In this document: one piece after another, positions 1 through 6,379 of the stretch
How positions within the stretch are numbered: the first letter of the stretch is position 1
Layout: each line of letters opens with the position of its first letter
Assembly: GCA_030432015.1 (NCBI GenBank)
Contig: JAUIHJ010000305.1
Span: forward strand, 1-9,185
From: a bacterium
GTDB lineage: Bacteria; Planctomycetota; Planctomycetia; Pirellulales; Pirellulaceae
DNA: 9,185 bases
Direction: 5' to 3'
The notes under the pieces: model-generated
Told to the model about the DNA's origin: nothing
Database searches by the model: none
What the model saw: only the letters and a program-made list of their open reading frames with translations
Position numbers and translations under genes: made by a program

Positions 1-2
1 AC

Positions 3-815
3 CTGCTCTGGTACGGACTACTCGCCTGCGGCGTGTGGTTGATCTTCTATGTCGCCTTTCGTGCTGCGTTACGCCACCGACGCATCGGGCGGTCCGACCC
101 GGTGGTCGGCCAGGTTCGACGCGAGTTTCTCCACTCGCTGCGGAGCATCGCGATCTTTGGGTTGGTCACCGGTGTGGTTGTTTACGCGGGATACTCGGGA
201 AAGACCAGGCTTTACCTGCGAATTGACGACTACGGGTGGGGATGGTTCTTGCTCAGCATCGGCCTCATGGTCGTGTTGCACGACGCCTACTTTTACTGGA
301 CGCACCGGCTCATGCATCATCCGCTCCTGTACCGCGTCTTTCGCCACGACACGCACCATCGTTCGCTCAACCCAACGCCCTGGGCCGCCTATGCCTTTAG
401 TCCGGCCGAGGCACTTGTCCAGGCTGGGATCGGCCCGCTGGTTGTTTTCACAATGCCGGTACACCCGGTGGCGTTCGGCTTGTTCATGACCTGGCAAATC
501 GCGTTCAATGTGTTCGGGCATTGCGGGTTTGAGATTTTTCCGAAGTGGTTTATTCGTAGCCGTGCCGGCCTGATGCTGAACTCCGTGACCCACCACGCGC
601 TGCATCACGAGAAATTCCGAGCAAATTTTGGCTTGTATTTCAACGTCTGGGATCGGTTGATGGGCACGAATCACCCGGACTATGCGCGTCGGTTTGAACT
701 GGCTTCGAGTGCCGCTGGAGACACATCGAATGCGTCCCTGGTACCGCCGACCACCACACGATGTGAGTCCGCACCAGCACGCCCTGGGCACGCGGCGATC
801 GGCAAAGAGCCATAA
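3..815 (+). CDS. Fatty acid hydroxylase / sterol desaturase family membrane enzyme, 5' partial
   Basis: This is the C-terminal part of a membrane di-iron enzyme that hydroxylates or desaturates a lipid or sterol; the exact substrate cannot be told. The frame is open to the window start. The codons before the GTG at 33 encode a hydrophobic stretch (LLWYGLLACG), so that GTG is internal and the true start lies upstream. Counting from 33, the histidine clusters typical of the superfamily are all present: HDAYFYWTH then HRLMHH (residues 83-96), FRHDTHH (103-109), HCGFE (163-167) and THHALHH (186-192), followed by NVWDRLMGT. Hydrophobic, membrane-type segments lie at about 36-53, 70-82 and 131-161. 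After GTNHPDY comes a tail of about 40 residues with no family features, rich in Ser, Thr, Pro and Ala. The next gene on the same strand is about 476 nt away, so it is probably a separate transcription unit. Family assignment is firm. Confidence 0.88.
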   Translation: MLWYGLLACGVWLIFYVAFRAALRHRRIGRSDPVVGQVRREFLHSLRSIAIFGLVTGVVVYAGYSGKTRLYLRIDDYGWGWFLLSIGLMVVLHDAYFYWTHRLMHHPLLYRVFRHDTHHRSLNPTPWAAYAFSPAEALVQAGIGPLVVFTMPVHPVAFGLFMTWQIAFNVFGHCGFEIFPKWFIRSRAGLMLNSVTHHALHHEKFRANFGLYFNVWDRLMGTNHPDYARRFELASSAAGDTSNASLVPPTTTRCESAPARPGHAAIGKEP

Positions 816-906
816 TCGCCGTTTGGAAACCCTCTGCCGTTTCCATCGGTTGCGGGTTTCGCTGCTAAATGACCAAGTGCAATTTGGCGACCATCCGGGA
901 CCGACT

Positions 907-963
907 CGTTTTTCGCCGCCCATAAGATTCAACTACGGAAAAAACGCCTGTCGGCGAAAAACG
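907..963. repeat. Perfect 12-bp inverted repeat, stem-loop with 33-nt loop
   Basis: CGTTTTTCGCCG at 907-918 is the exact reverse complement of CGGCGAAAAACG at 952-963. In RNA it would form a 12-bp stem with a 33-nt loop. The loop contains AAAAACG (940-946), which could pair instead with CGTTTTT (907-913), and a small CGCC/GGCG hairpin (945-956), so alternative folds are possible. It lies about 90 nt past the hydroxylase stop codon. No T-run follows it on the + strand, so it is not a classical Rho-independent terminator. It may be a 3'-end or processing structure for that mRNA. Confidence 0.55.
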
Positions 964-1013
964 TGCCCGTCCCGCTGACGGGGTGTGCGCTGCGGAATCG
1001 CGCTCGGCCATTT

Positions 1014-1025
1014 AGAAACGTTTCT
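1014..1025. promoter_or_regulatory. Candidate LacI/GalR-type operator palindrome
   Basis: AGAAACGTTTCT is a perfect 12-bp palindrome centred on CG. Operators of the LacI/GalR family characteristically have a central CG with AAACGTTT-like flanks, and these regulators commonly control carbohydrate genes. It lies about 267 nt upstream of the sulfatase ATG and about 57 nt upstream of the candidate -35 box. Seen: the palindrome. Inferred: the regulator family. No regulator gene is in the window. Confidence 0.4.
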
Positions 1026-1032
1026 TGTTGCA

Positions 1033-1081
1033 TCCTGTCGGTTCGTCCGTGCGTTATGCCGTGAGGTTCGAACCGTCAGGA
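1033..1081. repeat. Imperfect inverted repeat next to the candidate promoter
   Basis: TCCTGTCGGTTCG (1033-1045) and CGAACCGTCAGGA (1069-1081) pair at 12 of 13 positions, with one T-T mismatch and a 23-nt loop. The right arm ends one base before the candidate -35 hexamer at 1083. It could be a pair of regulator half-sites or an RNA stem if transcription starts further upstream. Confidence 0.5.
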
Positions 1082-1082
1082 A

Positions 1083-1111
1083 TTGACGACGTCGTTTCCG
1101 GTGATGACAAT
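1083..1111 (+). promoter_or_regulatory. Candidate sigma70-type promoter of the sulfatase operon
   Basis: TTGACG (1083-1088, 5/6 to the -35 consensus) is followed by exactly 17 nt and then GACAAT (1106-1111, 4/6 to the -10 consensus). Transcription would begin near 1118 and leave a 5' leader of about 174 nt before the ATG at 1292. Consensus-like hexamers arise by chance, and planctomycete promoters are poorly described, so this is only a candidate. Its place beside the inverted repeat supports it. Confidence 0.27.
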
Positions 1112-1280
1112 GGCTGCAATTGCGGGTTGTCGCCGTTGACTCCGATCCCTTGCGATGGTCTGCGTCGGCTCATCGGCCGCCTTGACCCACACGCACCAGC
1201 GTTCACTGTGGTCCCACGATCGCCCTCCGACGACGGATTGTCACGGCAGTCGGGTAGCGGATCGCATTCGTTTGATTCCC

Positions 1281-1284
1281 AGGA
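1281..1284 (+). promoter_or_regulatory. Ribosome binding site deciding the sulfatase start
   Basis: AGGA lies 7 nt before the ATG at 1292. That ATG opens directly onto a signal peptide. This supports 1292 over the upstream in-frame TTG at 1025. Confidence 0.5.
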
Positions 1285-1291
1285 CAGCACC

Positions 1292-2806
1292 ATGTTTCAG
1301 CGTCAGAATTGCCTGTTCCCAGCGGACGTGTCACGTACGATCCTGGCCACTGTGGTGGCGGCGGCCGGCATCGTTCTGGCCGCCGTGTCAACCGCACAGG
1401 CCGCGACCCCCGCTCAACCCAACATCATCTTTATTATGGTCGACGATCTGGGTTACGGCGATCTTGGTTGCTACGGTTCAACGTTGATCAAGACACCGCA
1501 TCTCGATCGGATGGCCACGGAAGGTTTGCGTTTTCGTCAGTTTTACGCCGGTTCGACGGTCTGCGCGCCCTCGCGTAGCGTGTTGATGACCGGACAACAC
1601 ATGGGGCATACGCATGTCCGCGGAAACGCCAATGAGGACATGAGTGTTCAATCACTCCGCGAACGTGACATCACCGTGGCTGAAGTCCTCAAGCAGGCTG
1701 GATACTCGACCGGACTGTGCGGGAAGTGGGGGCTGGGTGACGAATTGCCGGGCGCGATTGCCGGGTTGCCCGGCAACCAGGGATTTGACTTTTTCTTTGG
1801 ATATCTCAACCAGGTTCACGCGCATAACTACTACCCGGAGTTTCTGTGGAAGAACCGGCGCCGGGTCATGCTGCGTAATGAAGTCCAAGGATCAGGTAGA
1901 AGTTACGGCGGCTTTGAAGGCGGGTTCGCCACCAAGCGTAGGGACTATAGTCATGACTTGATCGCCGAGCAGGCGTTGGCCTTTATTGATCAGAACAAGG
2001 ATGGTCCGTTTTTCCTGTACGTCGCGTTGACCATTCCGCACGCCAACAACGAAGGGACACGCGGCACCGGGAATGGCCAGGAGGTTCCGGACTACGGGAT
2101 TTATGCCGATCGTCCATGGAGCGACCCGGACAAGGGGCAGGCCGCCATGATCACACGGATGGACCGCGACATCGGTCGAGTCTTGAAAAAACTTGCGGCC
2201 TTGGATATCGATGAACGGACCCTGGTGATGTTCACCAGCGACAACGGCCCGCATAACGAGGGCGGTCATCATCCCGCAATGTTCAACCCCGGCGGGCCTC
2301 TCCGCGGCATGAAGCGAGATCTCTATGAAGGCGGTATTCGTGTGCCCGCAATCGTCCGCTGGCCCGGCACGACGCCGGCTGGAAAAACGACCGACCACAT
2401 CGCCTATTTCGGAGACCTGATGGCAAGTGCCGCCGAGTTGGCAGGGGTCGATCCACCTGCCAACGTGGACTCGTTGAGCTTTGTCCCGACACTGACCGGG
2501 CACCCCGAGAAGCAACCCGAGCATGAATACCTGTACTGGGAATTTTACGAACGGGGAGGGCGGCAAGCGGTACGGTACGGCGATTGGAAAGCTGTCCGCA
2601 TGCCGATGTTTACCGGCCGCTTGGAATTGTACAACCTCAGCAATGATCTGGGCGAAGCGACCGATGTGGCGGCGGACCACCCTGACATTGTCAAGGCGAT
2701 TGAATCGATGATGGCCAACGCTCATACCGACCATCCGAATTGGCGGCCTCGTGGCAATATCGAAAAACAGCAGCCCCAACCCGGGGACGGCAAGCCAAGA
2801 TTTTAG
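1292..2806 (+). CDS. Exported sulfatase (arylsulfatase A-like, formylglycine type)
   Basis: This enzyme hydrolyses sulfate esters and probably removes sulfate from a glycan outside the cytoplasm. The 504-residue product has a usual length for the family. A signal peptide spans about residues 1-38 (basic start, hydrophobic 17-36, cleavage near AQA-AT). Next come the metal-binding pair D51-D52 in MVDDLGYGD and the maturation motif C91-A-P-S-R95, whose Cys would be oxidised to formylglycine. Further along are K145 in GKWGLG, H250 in the TIPH segment, D317-N318 in TSDNG, K341 in GMKRDLYEGG, and a C-terminal domain ending past residue 490. All expected catalytic positions are present. It is first in a four-gene run, with 61 nt to the next gene. 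The start was chosen on the RBS and signal peptide. Family and activity class are firm. The substrate is unknown, and an aryl sulfate is only the family's default name. Confidence 0.93.
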   Translation: MFQRQNCLFPADVSRTILATVVAAAGIVLAAVSTAQAATPAQPNIIFIMVDDLGYGDLGCYGSTLIKTPHLDRMATEGLRFRQFYAGSTVCAPSRSVLMTGQHMGHTHVRGNANEDMSVQSLRERDITVAEVLKQAGYSTGLCGKWGLGDELPGAIAGLPGNQGFDFFFGYLNQVHAHNYYPEFLWKNRRRVMLRNEVQGSGRSYGGFEGGFATKRRDYSHDLIAEQALAFIDQNKDGPFFLYVALTIPHANNEGTRGTGNGQEVPDYGIYADRPWSDPDKGQAAMITRMDRDIGRVLKKLAALDIDERTLVMFTSDNGPHNEGGHHPAMFNPGGPLRGMKRDLYEGGIRVPAIVRWPGTTPAGKTTDHIAYFGDLMASAAELAGVDPPANVDSLSFVPTLTGHPEKQPEHEYLYWEFYERGGRQAVRYGDWKAVRMPMFTGRLELYNLSNDLGEATDVAADHPDIVKAIESMMANAHTDHPNWRPRGNIEKQQPQPGDGKPRF

Positions 2807-2854
2807 TACGAATGTGTCAGCGCCAGTTGATGACGAGCCCCCATGTGTCACTGC

Positions 2855-2860
2855 AAGGAG
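2855..2860 (+). promoter_or_regulatory. Strong Shine-Dalgarno site favouring a GTG start
   Basis: AAGGAG ends at 2860. The first in-frame ATG (2862) is only 1 nt away, too close for initiation. The GTG at 2868 has a normal 7-nt spacer, so GTG is the better start for the sialidase-like gene. Confidence 0.6.
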
Positions 2861-2867
2861 TATGGAT

Positions 2868-3920
2868 GTGAAGCGTTACGCCATAATTTCGGGTCGCCTC
2901 GTCGGGCTGATACTGGTCGGTTGGATGTGCTGTCAAATGTTGCGACATGCCGGCGCCGCCGACGAACAAGAGTCGGCCAATCAACCGTTGGAACTCGTTG
3001 AATCACGACGAATCTGGGACCAGGCGCCCCACAACGCATTTACCGATCTCCTGCGGTTCAAGAATCGCTGGTACTGCGTATTTCGCGAAGGGACCGCACA
3101 CGTGTCGCCGGACGGTGCCTTACGTGTGATTACCTCGACCGACGGCCGCGACTGGGAGTCGATCGCGTTGGTCACGTCAGAAACCTACGACCTCCGCGAC
3201 GCGAAACTCACCGTCACACCCGATGGACGCCTGATGCTCAACGGTGCCGGCATGATCGCCGACGCCGACGTGCGGTATCAGTCCATGTGCTGGTTTTCTT
3301 CGGACGCTGGTCACACGTGGGATGACGGCCGCAAGATCGGCGACCCGGGATTCTGGTTGTGGCGCACGCAGTGGCATGAAGGCGCTGCCTACACCATGGG
3401 GTACAACACCCAACGTGATCGCACGCAGCGCACGTTGCGGCTTTACACTTCACGCGACGGCGCGTCGTTCACGACCTTGGTTCCGCGTGTGCCCGCACCC
3501 AACGGTTGTGGCGAAGACAAGATTCTGTTTCTCGCCGACACGTCGGCGCTGTGCCTGCTCCGTCACGAAACGGGTGACCGCATGGCGCAACTGGGTACCG
3601 CACCGCCGCCCTACACGGATTGGACCTGGCGTGATCTGAACCTGCGCATCGGTGGGCCTAACATGATTCAGCTTCCTGATGGCAGGATTCTCGCGGCGAC
3701 ACGCCTTTACCGCGGTGGGGCGCGGACATCACTGTCGTGGCTCGATCCACATCAGGCGACATTGACCGAAGCGCTGAAGTTACCGTCCGGCGGCGATACC
3801 AGCTATGCCGGTCTAGTGTGGCACGACGGGTTGCTGTGGATCAGCTATTATTCGTCGCATGAAGGCAAGACGAGCATCTATCTGGCGAAGGTGAAAGTCC
3901 CTATGCAGGGGAAACGTTGA
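2868..3920 (+). CDS. Exported sialidase-like beta-propeller (BNR/Asp-box) protein
   Basis: The 350-residue product looks like a six-bladed sialidase-superfamily propeller, either a glycosidase or a carbohydrate-binding relative. Residues 1-31 form a signal peptide (KR start, hydrophobic 11-20, cleavage near AGA-AD). Three Asp-box-like repeats are visible: STDGRDW (90-96), the canonical SSDAGHTW (144-151) and SRDGASF (195-201). Other features are FREG (72-75), LRDAK (109-113), CGEDK (214-218), QLPDGRILAATR (268-279) and GGDTSYAG (308-315). Arg73, Arg110, Arg279, Glu216 and Tyr313 are possible active-site residues, but I cannot establish the arginine triad of true sialidases. Activity on sialic acid is therefore not shown. 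The gene follows the sulfatase by 61 nt, and its TGA overlaps the TTG start of the next gene. An alternative start is the ATG at 2862 (two more residues), disfavoured by RBS spacing. Confidence 0.8.
   Translation: MKRYAIISGRLVGLILVGWMCCQMLRHAGAADEQESANQPLELVESRRIWDQAPHNAFTDLLRFKNRWYCVFREGTAHVSPDGALRVITSTDGRDWESIALVTSETYDLRDAKLTVTPDGRLMLNGAGMIADADVRYQSMCWFSSDAGHTWDDGRKIGDPGFWLWRTQWHEGAAYTMGYNTQRDRTQRTLRLYTSRDGASFTTLVPRVPAPNGCGEDKILFLADTSALCLLRHETGDRMAQLGTAPPPYTDWTWRDLNLRIGGPNMIQLPDGRILAATRLYRGGARTSLSWLDPHQATLTEALKLPSGGDTSYAGLVWHDGLLWISYYSSHEGKTSIYLAKVKVPMQGKR
3907..3911 (+). promoter_or_regulatory. Shine-Dalgarno site for the TTG start of the FG-GAP gene
   Basis: AGGGG lies 5 nt before the TTG at 3917, inside the end of the preceding gene. 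This supports initiation at TTG with a 4-nt TTGA overlap. The rival ATG at 3944 has only a GGAAGA at 3927-3932 with an 11-nt spacer. Confidence 0.5.
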
Positions 3921-6379
3921 GCGACTGGAAGAATCGACCGCTAATGAATGGAGATCGCCCAGCGCTGGCGGCAATCCTGGTGGCCCACCTGGTGTGCGTC
4001 ATCTTGCTGCCAGACGCTGCCGCACAGCAGGCATTTCAAATTCGCCTCAGGGTCACGACGCCGCTGGAATATGACAATGTTCCCATGGATCCGCTGATCG
4101 ATTTTGCCCGCCACCTCCGGCAGGCCGGCGGCGAAGGGTTTGTCGATCCGAATTCAATTGAAGTCACCAATGTCGCGACCGGCCGCCGCCAGCCGCATGC
4201 CCTTGCGCAATTTGACGCCGCTGGAAAGGGGCGAGTCGAGTGGGTTATCGGAGGGCGCGAAGAGGTCGACTATGACATCCGCTTTCGCGCCGCACCTGTG
4301 CGGATACCGGCTCGACCACAGCTGACGACGCCGGCGATCGGGGTTGGAGATTTGCTGCGTTACAACGCCGCCGCCCCGCGTCCGATCACGCTGTTTTACG
4401 GGATGTCACTGGTCGATCTCGACGGTGACGGCCAGCGTGATCTCGCGGGCTGTTGGAACTATGCGTACCGCGCGGGCGACCCGCCCAGCGGCGTCGTCTA
4501 TTATCCGCGAACGGAAGCGGAAGCCGGCACGGAAGCTCGTTCACAAAAGGCCACGCAAGCGGATAGCCGCAGTTGGCTGTTTGGCGACAGGCGACGGTTA
4601 CGGTATCAGGACTCCGAAAGCGACGCGGCGCTCAAGGACTTCGTGCACGTCTACGTGTCCGCTGACTTTGCGGACTTCAACGCCGACGGCCTGGTCGACC
4701 TTGTGGTGACACGATCGGGAAAGAAGGCCGCGACAATCTACCTCAACACCGGCGTCACCGGTGCAGGTGAGCCGCCCGCGTATGTCGAGTCGCTTGTCGT
4801 TGACGTGGGCGGTTGGAAAGCCTGCCGCGCCGTCGATCTGGACCAAGATGGCGCGTTGGACCTAGTGGTCGACGGAAAGTTCATTCGCAATGCCAACGCA
4901 TCTGGCTGGCCGTTGCAAGGCGCAGCGCCGATCGCATTGAACGCTGGCCGTGAACCTTGCTTCATCGATCTCGACGGTGACAATCGACTCGATGCCGTCT
5001 GCCTGCAGGGCGGGCCCACGATGCAGCCGGACGGCTATCGTGTGGCCTGGCGCAAGAACTTAGGCAGCGATCCACTGCGATTCGGCGCCGAGCGTTTGTT
5101 GCCTGGGATTAATGACACCTGGTGTTCGTATGTGGCCGCGATTCGCGACGACCGGAAGCCCGGGTTGCTCGTCCAACACAACGTGTTTCAGAACATCAGT
5201 ATCTTCGTACTCGCGAATGCCAAGACCTCTGGCGTCGCAACCGGCCGCGTGCCGGCAGTAGAACGGCCGGCGCCAGAACGGCCGGCGACTGGTCCGCGGA
5301 TGGCGCGCGTGGGGCGGGCCGAATCCCGATCGGCGGTCCTTGCACTTAGCGACCAGGCGTGGCCTTGCCTTTGCGACTGGGACGACGACGGTGATCTCGA
5401 CCTGTTGGTTGGTGGCGGTTACGGTTGGCCAAGGATCGTCATCAATGAAGGTACGACAGGGCAACCGGAGTACGCTGAACCACAGCGCATTCTCGCCGAC
5501 GGAAGTCCCATCCGTTTTTTGCGGGATGAGATCCTCGGTCCTCCCCGCCACCCGCATAATATGGGCTATCCCTACCCCGAGTTGATCGATTGGGATGGGG
5601 ACGGTCTCCGCGATCTGGTCTGCGCCAATGAGACGAATCGAATTTACTGGTTTCGCAATGTCGGTACGCGGCAGACGCCTCGCTTTGCTGCCCGGCAACC
5701 GCTAGTCGTTCAAGGCTTCCCAGATTCCGCCGCGCAAAAACGAGTCTCTGCCCAAAGGGCCGCGACCGAGACTTACCCACTCGAACCAGCGCGGCCTTTC
5801 TTTTGGCGGACCGCGCCGGCGCTGGCGGACTGGAACAATGACGGACGACCGGACCTGATTACACTCAGCGGGGATACACGGCAGGCCACGCTCTTCACGC
5901 AGCATCAGGCACCTGACGGGCGGCTCTGGCTGAAACGGCATCCGCCTCTACAACTGACTGATGGTCGCCCGATTGACGATCGCATTGTCGCCCGTCGATC
6001 CCACTGGACCGAAGCGTTTCGCCCTTGTGACTGGGATGATGATGGGCGCATCGATTTGATCTACAGTCTGGCTGGTTCGCACGGCGGCATTCAAGACGGA
6101 GGCAGTATCTATTTATTGCGCAATGCCGGTACGAAGCAGGTGCCAGAATTTGAACCGCCGGTCACGATGTGTTGCTTCGGGCAACCGATCCAAGTCACGG
6201 CCCATGGCCCGTGCGCTCGGCCATTCGATTACGACGGCGATGGTACCATCGACCTCGTGACGTGTGTCGAGTGGAGTGTTTACCCTTTCTACCGACATAG
6301 CGCGCTGATGATGAAAGCCCGACCCGAATTTGCCATCATCGCATCGTCGGCAGTACCATCGCCAAGGTTGAATCCGTGA
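3917..6379 (+). CDS. Exported FG-GAP/VCBS repeat protein with nine calcium-binding loops
   Basis: An 820-residue secreted protein whose repeats would fold as beta-propeller blades held by Ca2+. Such proteins serve in binding, adhesion or as polysaccharide-active propellers; no catalytic residues can be named here. The signal peptide is about residues 1-36 (hydrophobic 16-31, cleavage near DAAA-QQ). Residues about 39-165 form an N-terminal domain I do not recognise, with DPNSIEVTN and GRVEWVI segments. Nine DxDxDG-type loops begin at residues 167, 253, 307, 351, 487, 558, 638, 705 and 771, for example DLDGDG, DWDDDG and DYDGDG. The fourth (DLDGDN) and seventh (DWNNDG) are slightly degenerate. 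A Pro/Arg/Ala-rich linker at about 436-475 separates loops 1-4 from loops 5-9. The TTG start overlaps the upstream stop by 4 nt and has a good RBS. The ATG at 3944 also gives an intact signal peptide and cannot be excluded. The stop overlaps the next gene's GTG. Confidence 0.88.
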   Translation: MSDWKNRPLMNGDRPALAAILVAHLVCVILLPDAAAQQAFQIRLRVTTPLEYDNVPMDPLIDFARHLRQAGGEGFVDPNSIEVTNVATGRRQPHALAQFDAAGKGRVEWVIGGREEVDYDIRFRAAPVRIPARPQLTTPAIGVGDLLRYNAAAPRPITLFYGMSLVDLDGDGQRDLAGCWNYAYRAGDPPSGVVYYPRTEAEAGTEARSQKATQADSRSWLFGDRRRLRYQDSESDAALKDFVHVYVSADFADFNADGLVDLVVTRSGKKAATIYLNTGVTGAGEPPAYVESLVVDVGGWKACRAVDLDQDGALDLVVDGKFIRNANASGWPLQGAAPIALNAGREPCFIDLDGDNRLDAVCLQGGPTMQPDGYRVAWRKNLGSDPLRFGAERLLPGINDTWCSYVAAIRDDRKPGLLVQHNVFQNISIFVLANAKTSGVATGRVPAVERPAPERPATGPRMARVGRAESRSAVLALSDQAWPCLCDWDDDGDLDLLVGGGYGWPRIVINEGTTGQPEYAEPQRILADGSPIRFLRDEILGPPRHPHNMGYPYPELIDWDGDGLRDLVCANETNRIYWFRNVGTRQTPRFAARQPLVVQGFPDSAAQKRVSAQRAATETYPLEPARPFFWRTAPALADWNNDGRPDLITLSGDTRQATLFTQHQAPDGRLWLKRHPPLQLTDGRPIDDRIVARRSHWTEAFRPCDWDDDGRIDLIYSLAGSHGGIQDGGSIYLLRNAGTKQVPEFEPPVTMCCFGQPIQVTAHGPCARPFDYDGDGTIDLVTCVEWSVYPFYRHSALMMKARPEFAIIASSAVPSPRLNP
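5260..5287 (+). repeat. 15-nt-period tandem repeat in the FG-GAP linker
   Basis: AGAACGGCCGGCG occurs perfectly at 5260-5272 and 5275-5287, so two units of 15 nt encode ERPAP and ERPAT. It lies in the disordered-looking linker between the two groups of calcium loops. The length is in frame, so copy-number change would alter the linker without breaking the gene. Confidence 0.6.

Larger units (their letters stand above)
816..1291. other. Non-coding regulatory interval between the hydroxylase and the sulfatase operon
   Basis: About 476 nt without a convincing gene. A reading frame runs in from a TTG at 1025 into the sulfatase, but the encoded segment (about 89 residues before the ATG at 1292) is unlike any sulfatase N-terminus and would bury the signal peptide. 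The interval holds the inverted repeat at 907-963, the palindrome at 1014-1025, the inverted repeat at 1033-1081 and the promoter candidate at 1083-1111, each listed separately. A second perfect palindrome, GGTTCGAACC, sits at 1065-1074 inside the right arm of the 1033-1081 repeat. Nothing clear is seen in 1124-1280. Confidence 0.6.

Noticed and set aside
69..932. 287-residue minus-strand open frame opposite the hydroxylase
   Set aside because: It lies wholly against a gene with clear histidine motifs. Its own translation is low-complexity and Arg-rich with no recognisable motif, so it is a codon-bias shadow.
939..956. Minus-strand hairpin (CGCC/GGCG) followed by six T, terminator-like
   Set aside because: The stem is only 4 bp and no minus-strand gene lies upstream of it. 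It is better read as part of the larger 907-963 stem-loop.
966..982. CCCGT/ACGGG hairpin as terminator of the hydroxylase gene
   Set aside because: It has a 5-bp stem and no T-tract after it.
1025..1291. In-frame N-terminal extension of the first sulfatase from TTG 1025
   Set aside because: The extension has no family likeness, would place the signal peptide internally, and overlaps the palindrome and promoter-like elements. The ATG at 1292 has an RBS and an immediate leader.
2812..2850. Direct repeat ATGTGTCA at 2812-2819 and 2843-2850 in the sulfatase/sialidase-like gap
   Set aside because: Eight bases is within chance for this length, and no palindromic or promoter context goes with it.
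1892..2851. 319-residue minus-strand open frame opposite the first sulfatase
   Set aside because: It is antisense to a full sulfatase with intact catalytic motifs, and shows no signal peptide or domain of its own.
5060..5698. 212-residue minus-strand open frame opposite the FG-GAP gene
   Set aside because: It mirrors the repeated calcium-loop codons of the real gene and has no independent support.
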